Below are positions 43,345-51,331 of a stretch of DNA of 64,000 nucleotides, piece by piece; position 1 is the first letter of the stretch, and every line of letters begins with the position of its first letter. A program made the translations under genes and the position numbers. Under the pieces are notes generated by a model. It saw only the letters and a list, made by a program, of their open reading frames with translations, did not search any database and was not told where the DNA came from. Source of the DNA: Oscillospiraceae bacterium (GTDB lineage: Bacteria; Bacillota; Clostridia; Oscillospirales; Ruminococcaceae); NCBI GenBank assembly GCA_021203065.1, contig JAJQBX010000032.1, positions 496,001 through 560,000 on the forward strand, read 5' to 3'.

Positions 43345-44409
43345 CTATACCTTGGCGAGCGTCAGGCTGTCCTCGCCGAAGATCATAAGCTGAGATTTTC
43401 TTACTCTTAAGCAGAACTTACTGCCCTCGTAAAGTCTCTGGTCGGAATGAGTGAGAAGTCTGAACGGGGTCTCTCCCAAGTGGAAGAATACCTGAAGCTC
43501 ACGACCGGTCATGAGGACTCTGTCGGCTTCAGCGGGAACACCTTCGTCGCAGAGCTCAAAGTGCTCGGGACGGATGCCCATCTTATATGTACCGTTCGGG
43601 ATTTCAACAGACTTGTCCGCAAAATCAGCTCTTGCTCTTACGAGCCTGTCGCCGAGGAATATGCCCTCATCGGTGACTTCGCCGTCGAACATGTTGATCT
43701 GGGGAGTGCCGAGGAAGTTGGCTACAAATGTATTCACAGGATTAAGATACATATCCTGAGGCTTTTCAAACTGCTGTAAAACTCCGGCATCCATAACCGC
43801 TATACGATCGGAGATACTCATTGCCTCTTCCTGATCGTGGGTTACGAAGATTGTTGTGATTTTGACCTCCTGCTGGATACGGCGGATTTCCTCACGGGTC
43901 TCCACTCTCAGCTTGGCGTCGAGGTTCGACAAAGGTTCATCCAATAAAAGAACCTGAGGCTCCTTGACCAAGGCACGGGCAATTGCAACTCTCTGCTGCT
44001 GACCGCCGGAAAGAGCCTTTGGCTTACGCCCAAGAAGACCTTCGAGGTGGACAATTTCAGCCATTGCCTCTGCACGTTCCTTCGCCACTTTCTTAGGAAC
44101 CTTTCGGTTGATGAGTGGGAACATTATGTTGTCTAAGACGCTCATATGGGGATAGAGAGCGTAGTTCTGGAACACGAGACCGATTTCTCTGTCCTCTGGG
44201 GGGATTCTCGTTACGTCGGTATCGCCAAACAGGATGGTACCCTCCGTGGGATCGGTAAGACCGGAGAGCATAAACAGTGTTGTTGACTTTCCGCAACCTG
44301 ATGGTCCTAAAAGACCCACCAGCTCGCCGCTCTCAATATCGAGAGTGAGACTGTCAACAGCTTTAAAATCACCGTACATTTTGGTTAAACCTTGGATTGA
44401 AATTTTCAT
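43345..44409 (-). CDS. Sugar ABC transporter ATP-binding protein (MsmK/UgpC type)
   Basis: A 354-residue cytosolic ATPase of the CUT1 family. Walker A is GPSGCGKST (about 34-42), the Q-loop FQNYALYPHM, the signature LSGGQQQR, Walker B LLLDEPLSNLD, and the H-loop VTHD. The C-terminal 120 residues form the OB-fold regulatory domain (MGIRPEHFEL). It is the first gene of the sugar transporter operon. A long leader from a perfect-consensus promoter precedes it. Confidence 0.94.
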   Translation of the reverse strand: MKISIQGLTKMYGDFKAVDSLTLDIESGELVGLLGPSGCGKSTTLFMLSGLTDPTEGTILFGDTDVTRIPPEDREIGLVFQNYALYPHMSVLDNIMFPLINRKVPKKVAKERAEAMAEIVHLEGLLGRKPKALSGGQQQRVAIARALVKEPQVLLLDEPLSNLDAKLRVETREEIRRIQQEVKITTIFVTHDQEEAMSISDRIAVMDAGVLQQFEKPQDMYLNPVNTFVANFLGTPQINMFDGEVTDEGIFLGDRLVRARADFADKSVEIPNGTYKMGIRPEHFELCDEGVPAEADRVLMTGRELQVFFHLGETPFRLLTHSDQRLYEGSKFCLRVRKSQLMIFGEDSLTLAKV

Positions 44410-44652
44410 TCAAGCACCTCTTATACACCGCTGGATTTTATCAGATGCCGGAAAGACCGGTCATTGACACAATAATAATACTCTTCGTAGGAGTTAAATC
44501 TCAACTGCAGTCAGTTTAAGATTCTGTTAAATCTTAACGGCTGCAAAGACTGCTTCCCTCTACAACTCTTATATCTTCTGATGATATATATTATGTTCTG
44601 AAGAATTTCTTCAAACCATGATGAAATTTAAATGTCGATTCGGTGACTCAAT
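44410..44652 (-). promoter_or_regulatory. Long structured leader of the sugar ABC operon
   Basis: About 240 nt without a supported gene. It contains a nested hairpin: GCAGTC / GACTGC (44548-44553 with 44507-44512) enclosing a perfect 8-bp stem TTAAGATT / AATCTTAA (44530-44537 with 44516-44523). This could be a regulatory or stability element. Confidence 0.45.
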
Positions 44653-44658
44653 AGATAT

Positions 44659-44687
44659 ATTATAGACCTTATTTTGTCACTTGTCAA
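44659..44687 (-). promoter_or_regulatory. Perfect-consensus promoter of the sugar ABC operon
   Basis: Minus strand TTGACA (44682-44687), 17-bp spacer, TATAAT (44659-44664). Confidence 0.9.
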
Positions 44688-44741
44688 CCACTGAATCCTC
44701 ATTAAATTTTAAAATTCGATTTTTCGTGGAAAAGAAGAAAA

Positions 44742-44773
44742 ATGCACAGCACTTAAGCTCAAGTACTGTGCAT
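44742..44773 (-). terminator. Terminator of pnp
   Basis: 13-bp stem ATGCACAGTACTT / AAGTGCTGTGCAT on the minus strand (44761-44773 with 44742-44754), one G-U pair, followed by TTTTTC. Confidence 0.85.
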
Positions 44774-44783
44774 AATTTTAATA

Positions 44784-46925
44784 TCAGTCTTTCTTCTGGG
44801 CTCTCTTTGCAGCGAGTTCGACCAATGCGTCCTTGCGGCTGAGGTTGAGTCTGCCCTGATCATCGATTTCGATGACCTTGACCAAGATCTCATCGCCAAT
44901 AGACACTACGTCCTCGACCTTGTTGACTCTCTGCATATCAAGCTTCGAAATGTGAACGAGTCCGTCCTTGCCGGGAGCGATTTCTACAAATGCGCCGAAG
45001 TTCATGATTCTTACGACCTTGCCCTTGTAGATAGAGCCGATCTCAGGATCAAACGCAATGGTATTGATGACGGAGATAGCAGCCTTAGCCTTTTCGAGGT
45101 CAAGACCGGATACGAATACATTTCCATCATCATTGATGTCGACCTTGACGTCGTAGTCAGCAGAAATCTTCTGGATGACCTTTCCGCCAGAGCCGATGAC
45201 TTCACGGATCTTGTCGGTAGGAACCTTGGTGGTGAGCATCTTCGGAGCCCACTTCGAAACCTGAGGTCTCGGAGCGTCGATAGCCTTAGCCATGATCTCA
45301 TCAAGAATATAGTCTCTTGCCTTGTGAGTCTTGGCGAATGCTTCTTCGATTATCTCGTAAGTAAGACCATCAACCTTGATGTCTACCTGAATTGCAGTGA
45401 TACCCTTGTGAGTGCCGCCGACCTTGAAGTCCATATCCCCGAAGAAGTCCTCAAGACCCTGAATATCGACCATGGTAGCGAACGAACCGTCTTCCTTGGT
45501 GATAAGACCACAGGAGATACCGGCAACGGGTGCCTTTATCGGAACACCGGCATCCATAAGTGCCAATGTTGAACCGCAGATTGAGCCCTGAGAGGTCGAA
45601 CCGTTCGAGGAAAGAACCTCGGAGACAACTCTTATTGCATACGGGAATTCTTCGATTGAAGGAAGAACCGGAATGAGAGCTTTCTCAGCAAGTGCACCGT
45701 GACCTATCTCACGGCGTCCGGGTCCACGGGAAGCCTTGGTCTCGCCTACTGAGTAGGACGGGAAATTATACTGGTGCATATATCTCTTCTCGGTCTCTTC
45801 GTCAAGACCGTCAAGCTTCTGGCACTCGCTCACGGGTGCTAAGGTTGCGATAGAGAGAACCTGAGTCTGTCCACGGGTGAAGAGTCCTGAACCGTGAACT
45901 CTCGGGAGAAGTCCTACCTCTGCTGCCAAAGGACGGATCTGGTCGAGCGTTCTTCCATCGACACGCTTGCCCTCATAGAGCCAGTTGCGGACAATCTTCT
46001 TCTGGAGCTTATAGATGCACTCGTCGATCATTGCGATCTGCTCGGGATACTGCTCGTCATACTTCTCGTGGATTGCGTCCTTGATGGGCTGGAGTCTTGC
46101 TTCACGGACATTCTTGTCGTCGGTGTCGAGAGCAGCCTTGACGTCCTCAGAAGCCATCTCCTCGATAGCGTCGAAGAGGTCGTGGTCAACCTCCATCGAT
46201 TCGAATTCGAACTTCGGCTTGCCGATTTCAGCCTTGATGTCGTTGATGAATGCTACCATCTTCTGGATCTCTTTATGACCGGTCTTGATGGCGTTGAGCA
46301 TCGTCTCATCGTCGACCTCGTCTGCGCCGGCTTCGATCATGACGATCTTGTCCATTGTTCCGGCAACGGTGAGGTTGAGGTGGTTCTTTGAACGCTGTTC
46401 GAGAGTCGGGTTGAGGACAATCTCGCCGTCAACGAGACCAACGCTTATTCCTGCAATCGGTCCTGCCCACGGAATATCCGAAATAGAAATGGCGATTGAG
46501 GTTGCGAGCATACCTGTGATTTCAGGCGAGCAGTCGGGGTCAACGGACATAACGGTCATTACTACTGTTACGTCGTTGCGCATGTCCTTTGGGAAGAGAG
46601 GTCTTATAGGACGGTCAACCATTCTCGAGGTGAGAATTGCCTTGTCGGAGGGCTTGCCCTCACGCTTGGTGAACGAGCCCGGGATTTTTCCTACTGAATA
46701 GAGCTTCTCCTCATAATCAACCGAAAGCGGGAAGAAGTCAATACCGTCTCTCGGCTTTACCGATGCGGTTACGTTTGCCATGACGACAGTCTCGCCATAT
46801 GTGACCCAGCAGGAGCCGTTAGCGAGCTCGCTGGTCTTGCCGGTTTCAACGGTAAGCGGACGTCCGGCGAATGTTGTTTCATACTTTCTGTACTTGTCAA
46901 ACTTCTTGAGTTCTGACATTGCCAT
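44784..46925 (-). CDS. pnp: Polynucleotide phosphorylase
   Basis: A 713-residue 3'-to-5' phosphorolytic exoribonuclease of RNA decay. It has two RNase PH domains (about 15-235 and 315-550), the second with GRREIGHGALAEKAL and the catalytic DFFGDMDFKVGGT. A KH domain follows (VIGSGGKVIQKI, about 575) and a C-terminal S1 domain (GKVVRIMNFGAFVEIAPGKDGLVHIS, about 635-700). The length is standard. AAGGAGG precedes ATG. It lies downstream of rpsO, the conserved order in many bacteria, and its 5' leader holds a very long hairpin. Confidence 0.97.
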   Translation of the reverse strand: MAMSELKKFDKYRKYETTFAGRPLTVETGKTSELANGSCWVTYGETVVMANVTASVKPRDGIDFFPLSVDYEEKLYSVGKIPGSFTKREGKPSDKAILTSRMVDRPIRPLFPKDMRNDVTVVMTVMSVDPDCSPEITGMLATSIAISISDIPWAGPIAGISVGLVDGEIVLNPTLEQRSKNHLNLTVAGTMDKIVMIEAGADEVDDETMLNAIKTGHKEIQKMVAFINDIKAEIGKPKFEFESMEVDHDLFDAIEEMASEDVKAALDTDDKNVREARLQPIKDAIHEKYDEQYPEQIAMIDECIYKLQKKIVRNWLYEGKRVDGRTLDQIRPLAAEVGLLPRVHGSGLFTRGQTQVLSIATLAPVSECQKLDGLDEETEKRYMHQYNFPSYSVGETKASRGPGRREIGHGALAEKALIPVLPSIEEFPYAIRVVSEVLSSNGSTSQGSICGSTLALMDAGVPIKAPVAGISCGLITKEDGSFATMVDIQGLEDFFGDMDFKVGGTHKGITAIQVDIKVDGLTYEIIEEAFAKTHKARDYILDEIMAKAIDAPRPQVSKWAPKMLTTKVPTDKIREVIGSGGKVIQKISADYDVKVDINDDGNVFVSGLDLEKAKAAISVINTIAFDPEIGSIYKGKVVRIMNFGAFVEIAPGKDGLVHISKLDMQRVNKVEDVVSIGDEILVKVIEIDDQGRLNLSRKDALVELAAKRAQKKD

Positions 46926-46969
46926 AGTGTAATATCCTCCTTAAAAATAAGTTTTTATATTTTCAAGCG

Positions 46970-47033
46970 GATGTTTTAGCAATAAGTTAAGGCTTTTGCT
47001 CCCAAAGGGCTTAACTTATTACTAAAAAACATC
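46970..47033 (-). promoter_or_regulatory. Long hairpin in the pnp leader
   Basis: Arms 47010-47033 and 46970-46991 pair over about 22 bp with a 2-nt bulge, loop 18 nt. In E. coli a comparable pnp leader stem is cut by RNase III and then used by PNPase for autoregulation; the same role here is inferred. Confidence 0.6.
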
Positions 47034-47077
47034 GCCTGACAATACAATTCGATTTCGGGGACTATCCCCTGTCCCTA

Positions 47078-47126
47078 ATCAAAGGGCAGTAAGCCGCTCG
47101 TGAAAGCCGCTACTGCCCCATTTGAT
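47078..47126 (-). other. Stem-loop after rpsO
   Basis: Arms around GGGCAGTA / TACTGCCC with flanking ATCAAA / TTTGAT pair over about 20 bp. No T run follows, so this looks like a processing or stabilising stem rather than a full terminator. Confidence 0.5.
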
Positions 47127-47132
47127 CAAAGT

Positions 47133-47399
47133 TTACTTTCTCAAGCCGAGCTTTTCAACAATTTCACGGTAGCGGTTGACGTCCTTCTTCTTGAGATAGT
47201 TGAGAAGATTACGTCTTTTACCTACCATCTTGAGAAGTCCTCTTCTTGAATGATGGTCGTTCTTGTTGGACTTGAGATGCTCGGTGAGGTCGGCGATTCT
47301 CTTGGTGAGAATTGCAATCTGGACCTCGGGTGAGCCGGTGTCGTTCTCGGACAGTCTGTTAGCCTCAATAATTGCGGCTTTTTCTTCTTTTCTGAGCAT
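47133..47399 (-). CDS. rpsO: 30S ribosomal protein S15
   Basis: An 88-residue primary 16S rRNA-binding protein of the small subunit. [51 protein letters not shown] is unmistakable. ATG 47399 follows GAGG and gives the usual length; upstream in-frame codons would add 12 atypical residues. Its promoter lies about 135 bp upstream, leaving a leader that can fold, as in other S15 genes with autoregulation. Confidence 0.97.
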   Translation of the reverse strand: MLRKEEKAAIIEANRLSENDTGSPEVQIAILTKRIADLTEHLKSNKNDHHSRRGLLKMVGKRRNLLNYLKKKDVNRYREIVEKLGLRK

Positions 47400-47532
47400 T
47401 TTAATACCTCTTTCAAAAATTTCTTCCGTCAGCAAGGACAGCGGCAGGTATTTCTCCCATCAGGGCTGAATCCGCTACCCGAGTCTGCGGTATCGTCATG
47501 GCATGACAACGAAGTCCTGCACAGACTGATAT

Positions 47533-47561
47533 ATGTTAACACAATTTTTGCGATTTGTAAA
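47533..47561 (-). promoter_or_regulatory. Promoter of rpsO(-pnp)
   Basis: Minus strand TTTACA (47556-47561), 17-bp spacer, TAACAT (47533-47538). The approx. 127-nt leader to ATG contains TCATG-GC-CATGA-like and other short stems, possibly an S15 autoregulatory leader (inference). Confidence 0.65.
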
Positions 47562-47654
47562 GGGGTTTGGGGCGGGTTTTGAAAAAAATTTTTGAAACCC
47601 AGCCACAGAAACCTCTCAGTCGCCTGCGGCGACATAGCTTTAGAAGCACAAAAT

Positions 47655-47676
47655 AGCCTAAGATTTCTCTCAGGCT
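47655..47676 (-). terminator. Terminator of cassette B
   Basis: Stem AGCCTGAGA / TCTTAGGCT (one mismatch-tolerant G-U) overlapping the stop of the Myb-like gene, followed by ATTTTGTG. Confidence 0.6.
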
Positions 47677-47930
47677 TCTTTTGAATTATCTGCCTCCGCA
47701 TTTTTCAGGCGTCGGCGTTTTTCCTGAATTGACTTGAGGGAGCGACCGATTTTTACCGACAGCTCGCTGTCGGGGATGGAGTGCTCCAGAACCATCCTGA
47801 TTTCCTCCTCCGACCAAGCCCTTTTCGGATAAAGATTCGCCGTCTTGGCATAGTATCTCTTCCGGTCAATCTTCTTCTGCCGCCGCTCGTGCTCAGCTTT
47901 CACCTCAGGATCAATTTTTCTGCGTCCCAT
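47670..47930 (-). CDS. Small Myb/SANT-like DNA-binding protein, cassette B
   Basis: An 86-residue basic protein, paralogue of 28779-29033. It reads MGRRKIDPEVKAEHERRQ, then WSEEEIRMVLEHSIPDSELSVKIGRSLKSIQEKRRRL, the Myb/SANT-like three-helix region, with the last helix basic. Differences from copy A concentrate in the N-terminal basic segment and the C-terminal tail. The putative recognition helix is almost unchanged, so both copies may bind the same DNA. AGGAAAT precedes ATG. It is the last gene of cassette B and ends in a terminator before the rpsO promoter. Confidence 0.72.
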   Translation of the reverse strand: MGRRKIDPEVKAEHERRQKKIDRKRYYAKTANLYPKRAWSEEEIRMVLEHSIPDSELSVKIGRSLKSIQEKRRRLKNAEADNSKEA

Positions 47931-48067
47931 TTTATTTCCTCTGAATATAACGAAACAGCGGTGGGTCAGTCTTTGCCGTACGTATCAGTGACACGTTGTG
48001 GAAGGAGGCTCAGGCTAAGCCACCGCCGGGTCGTTTTGAGTTATGCCGCCATGCGGCGATTCTGTCA
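47931..48067 (-). other. Conserved structured spacer, cassette B
   Basis: Counterpart of 29034-29170, same length, with the GCCGC-ATG-GCGGC hairpin and the GCGGTGG / CCACCGC pairing kept. Confidence 0.45.
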
Positions 48068-48688
48068 TTATGTAATCGGAACTGCCGGCAGCTCATAGCT
48101 TCCATCCGCATTCTGTGTTGGAGAGTCGGAGCTCGAAGAGCTCCCACTGTCAGAACTGCTCCCTGACGATGAACTGCTGTCTGTGCTATCCGTATTAGTG
48201 TCGATTTCCGTCTCAATCCATACGTACGACGTGGTGATACTCGGATAGTAGTAATAGTAGCTCGTCGTAGTGCTACTCGCACTTGCAGAAGCCGCCGTAG
48301 TCACAGCCGTCTCATCTTCCTCGTCAATAACTACCTCATCCTCTTCGTCTAGCACCACAACATCTTCCTCATCTGCGGTAGTTGTAGTAGCAGTTGTAGC
48401 CGCTTTGGTAGTCGTCGTGGTAGCTGTGGTTGTCGCTTTCGTAGTAGTCGTCGCCTCGGTTGTGGTCGTTACTGCTGTTGTAGTCTCCACTGTTGTTGCC
48501 TCTGTGGTTGCCGGCGCAGTGGTAGTGACCGGCTCTGTCGTAGTCACCGGAGCGGTGGTAACCTCAGCAGTGGTTGTAGTCACTTCCGAAGTCGTTGTTG
48601 CCGGCTCAGAGACCTCAACATTCTCTACATTCGAGCAACCGCTGAGCATAAAAAGCATCAGCATTGCAATTATTATCTTAGTTTTCAT
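48068..48688 (-). CDS. Thr-rich, mucin-like lipoprotein, cassette B
   Basis: A 206-residue lipoprotein, paralogue of 29171-29791. The signal (MKTKIIIAMLMLFMLSGC) differs from copy A, while the Thr-rich stalk, the acidic DEEDVVVLDEEDE block, the YYYYY run and the end GSYELPAVPIT are nearly identical, including at DNA level. It has no recognisable enzyme domain; a surface stalk, perhaps O-glycosylated, is inferred. The same hairpin as in cassette A precedes its ribosome site. Confidence 0.8.
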   Translation of the reverse strand: MKTKIIIAMLMLFMLSGCSNVENVEVSEPATTTSEVTTTTAEVTTAPVTTTEPVTTTAPATTEATTVETTTAVTTTTEATTTTKATTTATTTTTKAATTATTTTADEEDVVVLDEEDEVVIDEEDETAVTTAASASASSTTTSYYYYYPSITTSYVWIETEIDTNTDSTDSSSSSGSSSDSGSSSSSDSPTQNADGSYELPAVPIT

Positions 48689-48707
48689 GCTTGTCCCCCT
48701 ATAAAAG

Positions 48708-48731
48708 CCGGGCGAGCTTGTGCCCGCCCGG
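48708..48731 (-). terminator. Intercistronic attenuator-like hairpin, cassette B
   Basis: Identical to the cassette A hairpin (CCGGGCGGGC / GCTCGCCCGG, then CTTTTAT). Confidence 0.6.
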
Positions 48732-48738
48732 GATGGGA

Positions 48739-48867
48739 TTACATATCGCTACTGCCTACTCCCATGATTTCTGTCTCGATAATTTCAGTACTACTGTCAG
48801 AAACCACAAATGTATCGCAATCAGAGAATATGACCAGTTCTAATTCATGAGAAATATAATCTTTCAT
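48739..48867 (-). CDS. 42-residue micro-peptide, cassette B
   Basis: A short gene 14 bp after the surface-protein stop, with AGAAGG upstream of ATG. It begins MKDYISHELELVIFSDCDTF and continues through VVSDSSTEIIETEIMG to a Gly/Ser end. It shares position, start and the N-terminal pattern with the 40-residue peptide of cassette A but only weak identity after that. It contains one Cys. No signal peptide is present. The function is unknown. Confidence 0.62.
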   Translation of the reverse strand: MKDYISHELELVIFSDCDTFVVSDSSTEIIETEIMGVGSSDM

Positions 48868-48881
48868 TTTTCTACCTTCTC

Positions 48882-50745
48882 TCATTCGGTCGCTATATAA
48901 GCCTCAGCGGCAGTATAGTAAGCATACATGCCAACCAGAAGATCTTGAAGCGACTGTGTGCCTTCTCCTTCAGAAACCATATGATAAGCATAGCTCATAA
49001 CACTATAGCCTGTGATCTCATCGTATACAGTACTATCATCAGTCTTCACAACCTTGATAGAATGTGTATTGTCCCAGTTCTGAACTAAAATGTCCGTGAC
49101 TGAAACATAGTATTTGCCGCTATCACTTGTCGGCGTAACTTCTACATCATCCAAGTACACGGTATAATCACTAATATCGTCTACAGTGATAACAAACTTC
49201 AAATCGCAAGAATCATCAAGAACAAGCGTAGGTGCAATTGAAATTCCGTTATTCTCGCCTGAAACATTGGTAGTGTAGGCGAAATTGCTTGCACTTGACA
49301 AAGCCGTCTTATAAGTGCTGAAACTGAAACTATCCAAAAGCCAATAATAAAGATAACCCGCATCATTACTGCCACTATTGTCGTACGTAAGAACCCAATT
49401 TAAGCTTTTATATTCTGTTCCAACTGTTAAAACAGAATACTCAACATCCAAATTCTTCTCCGCCCAAACCTGACCGGTAATTCCGTAAATGCCAAGCCCA
49501 GCAACAAGGGTTTGAAGTTTAGTGCTTCCTTTATTCATAGCTGTCGACATATATGTATAAATCGAATACCCTGTATCCGTGCTTACGATATTTCCCTCAC
49601 CGTCATACAGCGTAGCCGTTATATCGTCAAGCATCTGATAGAAGTAGACCTTACAAGTAGCGACATAGTAATAACCGCCGTTACCATCCGATACTGTGCT
49701 CTGCGTCAGATAAATTTCGTCAGTACGTGTAGTACTTTCATTAGCGACAGTGAACACAACATAGTAATCCTCCGGATTCGTAACCCCGCTACAGTCGAAG
49801 TAATAATTAATACCAATCTTCCCGCCAAGGCTGAGGGAACGACCGTAGAGGGAGATGGAGGACTCTGATTTTTCAGCCGCCTTAAGGCACAGAGTGTCAT
49901 AACTTTCATTGATTTCCTCTTCAATGTAACTGCTCGACCCCACAGTATAACGGCTACCACTTGCATCGTTGAACCACAGGTAGTTAGTGAAATCTACATC
50001 ACAATAATCGCATCCCATTCCATCAGGAAAAATAATAGTACTCACGGAATACGTGCCACAGGCGTATATGTCATCAGCGGCAATATCCGCACTATTCCCG
50101 TATAGTACACCCTCCGCAAAATTAAATTCTGATCTGTTAGTGTTTCCGCTGAAACCAACACTTACGCCACCGCCATATCCGCTGGTGCTGTTATCTGTAA
50201 TCATTCCACCTATCAGCATAATCACCAACAAAAACACCACCGCCATAGCAAATCGTAGGGAAATCATCACTGCATGCACTGTTGCCAGTAATTGTTCCAC
50301 CATTCATAGTGAATGAAGCAGTGGCTATTTCGGCACCTACTTCGCCCATAACAAACACGCCACCGCCACAGATGTACATATAGGCTGCACCATAATAAAA
50401 ACATTTCCCAGAACCGCCTGTAATAATGCCGGTACCTTCAAAATCATCAGTGTCATCCAGTGTAAATACTCCGTAAACTGTAATGACACTATCCTGTCCT
50501 GTACCAGTAATAGAATAACCTTTTAAGTCGATAGTAACTTCCTCTCCCAATGGAATAACGATGTCATAATCTGTCAACACAAGATCTTCTTCAAGCCAAT
50601 AATAGCCTGAACTCAACTGACCATATACCTCATTAATGTAATCAACTGTAAGCGCCTGTTCATTATAATCTGCCACAACCCCCGTCGGCAAAACTGTCAT
50701 TATCATGAGAACGCTCAGGACAATGCACATAAGCCTTTTTGCCAT
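48882..50745 (-). pseudogene. Secreted beta-helix surface protein, cassette B, frameshifted
   Basis: Copy B of the surface protein, split over two frames. The first frame (50745 down to a stop at 50191) has the same signal peptide as copy A (MAKRLMCIVLSVLMIMTVLP) and beta-helix units such as SFTMNGGTITGN and CYGGGVFVGDYA. The second frame (open from before 50303 to 48882) resumes with IGGMITDNSTSGYGGG and carries the C-terminal blocks LYGRSLSLGGKIGINYYF, VATCKVYFYQM, ILVQNWDN and LQDLLVGMYAYYTAAEAYI. A one-base shift near 50200-50220 (GATTATGCTGATAGG) would join them into a protein of about 620 residues. It may be a real mutation, a phase-variable state or an assembly error. The leader and promoter are intact. 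Confidence 0.75.
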
Positions 50746-50940
50746 AAAAAATTCCTCCTTAGTTTTGCACTTGGAGGAAAAATTGATATTAAAAATCCTC
50801 CGTGCACTTTGTTAAAATAGTGTCGGAGGTTTGTAGTGGGTACGAGATTTTTTGGATCTCAGTCGATTTCGGGACGAAATCGAGTACCCCCCCCGCAGTC
50901 ATTCATGTGGTTCAGCTTTTTTCAGCCCTTCCACCACATG
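50746..50940 (-). promoter_or_regulatory. Structured RNA leader with bistable switch, cassette B
   Basis: About 195 nt. The 5' hairpin is CATGTGGT / ACCACATG (50933-50940 with 50904-50911), longer than in copy A but with the same GGAAGGGCT loop motif. A G8 tract follows. The closing stem GGGTAC / GTACCC (50884-50889 with 50838-50843) encloses TCGATTTCG / CGAAATCGA and GAGAT / ATCTC hairpins instead of the copy A ones. The final 90 nt with the four CCTCC/GGAGG segments are identical to copy A. Structure kept while sequence changed supports an RNA element. Confidence 0.7.
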
Positions 50941-50945
50941 TAAAC

Positions 50946-50974
50946 ATTATAATACTCTTCGTGGGGGATGTCAA
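50946..50974 (-). promoter_or_regulatory. Perfect-consensus promoter of cassette B
   Basis: Minus strand TTGACA (50969-50974), 17-bp spacer, TATAAT (50946-50951). Confidence 0.9.
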
Positions 50975-51038
50975 GGGGTTTTTGAAAATTTTTGTGGGGG
51001 AATTTTTCGGAGGCAAAAAAAGTTTTTCAAAAAAGGGG

Positions 51039-51067
51039 TTGACAAAGACGCCAAGTTGTGATATTAT
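51039..51067 (+). promoter_or_regulatory. Promoter of the tRNA gene
   Basis: TTGACA (51039-51044), 17-bp spacer, TATTAT (51062-51067). Confidence 0.85.
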
Positions 51068-51104
51068 AGTTGAGCATTCGGGGCAGATGCCCCTTATGAT
51101 ATAT

Positions 51105-51180
<76 letters not shown>

Positions 51181-51185
51181 GAAAA

Positions 51186-51220
51186 AGTCCTGAATCGGTT
51201 TTCCCGGTCCGGGATTTTTT
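51186..51220 (+). terminator. Terminator of the tRNA gene
   Basis: Imperfect 13-bp stem (AGTCCTGAATCGG with CCGGTCCGGGATT) followed by TTTTT. Confidence 0.7.
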
Positions 51221-51268
51221 ATTTGCCGTAATCTCAGGATAAGTCAATATCCGTCTCGTTATCGGTCA

Positions 51269-51297
51269 TTGAATTTGTGGCGAGGCTATTGTATAAT
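51269..51297 (+). promoter_or_regulatory. Promoter of the GH43 gene
   Basis: TTGAAT (51269-51274), 17-bp spacer, TATAAT (51292-51297). Confidence 0.8.
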
Positions 51298-51331
51298 AGT
51301 ACTATCTCTCCTCGAAAGGAACATAAAAATT

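Noticed and set aside
44952-46391. Long plus-strand frames opposite pnp.
   Set aside because: Antisense shadows of a highly conserved gene.
50185-50303. Programmed ribosomal frameshift in copy B.
   Set aside because: No convincing slippery heptamer or downstream stem at the junction; kept only as a possibility behind mutation or assembly error.
28741-50974. The two cassettes as a transposon or integron.
   Set aside because: No transposase, integrase, terminal inverted repeats or target duplication seen at either copy.
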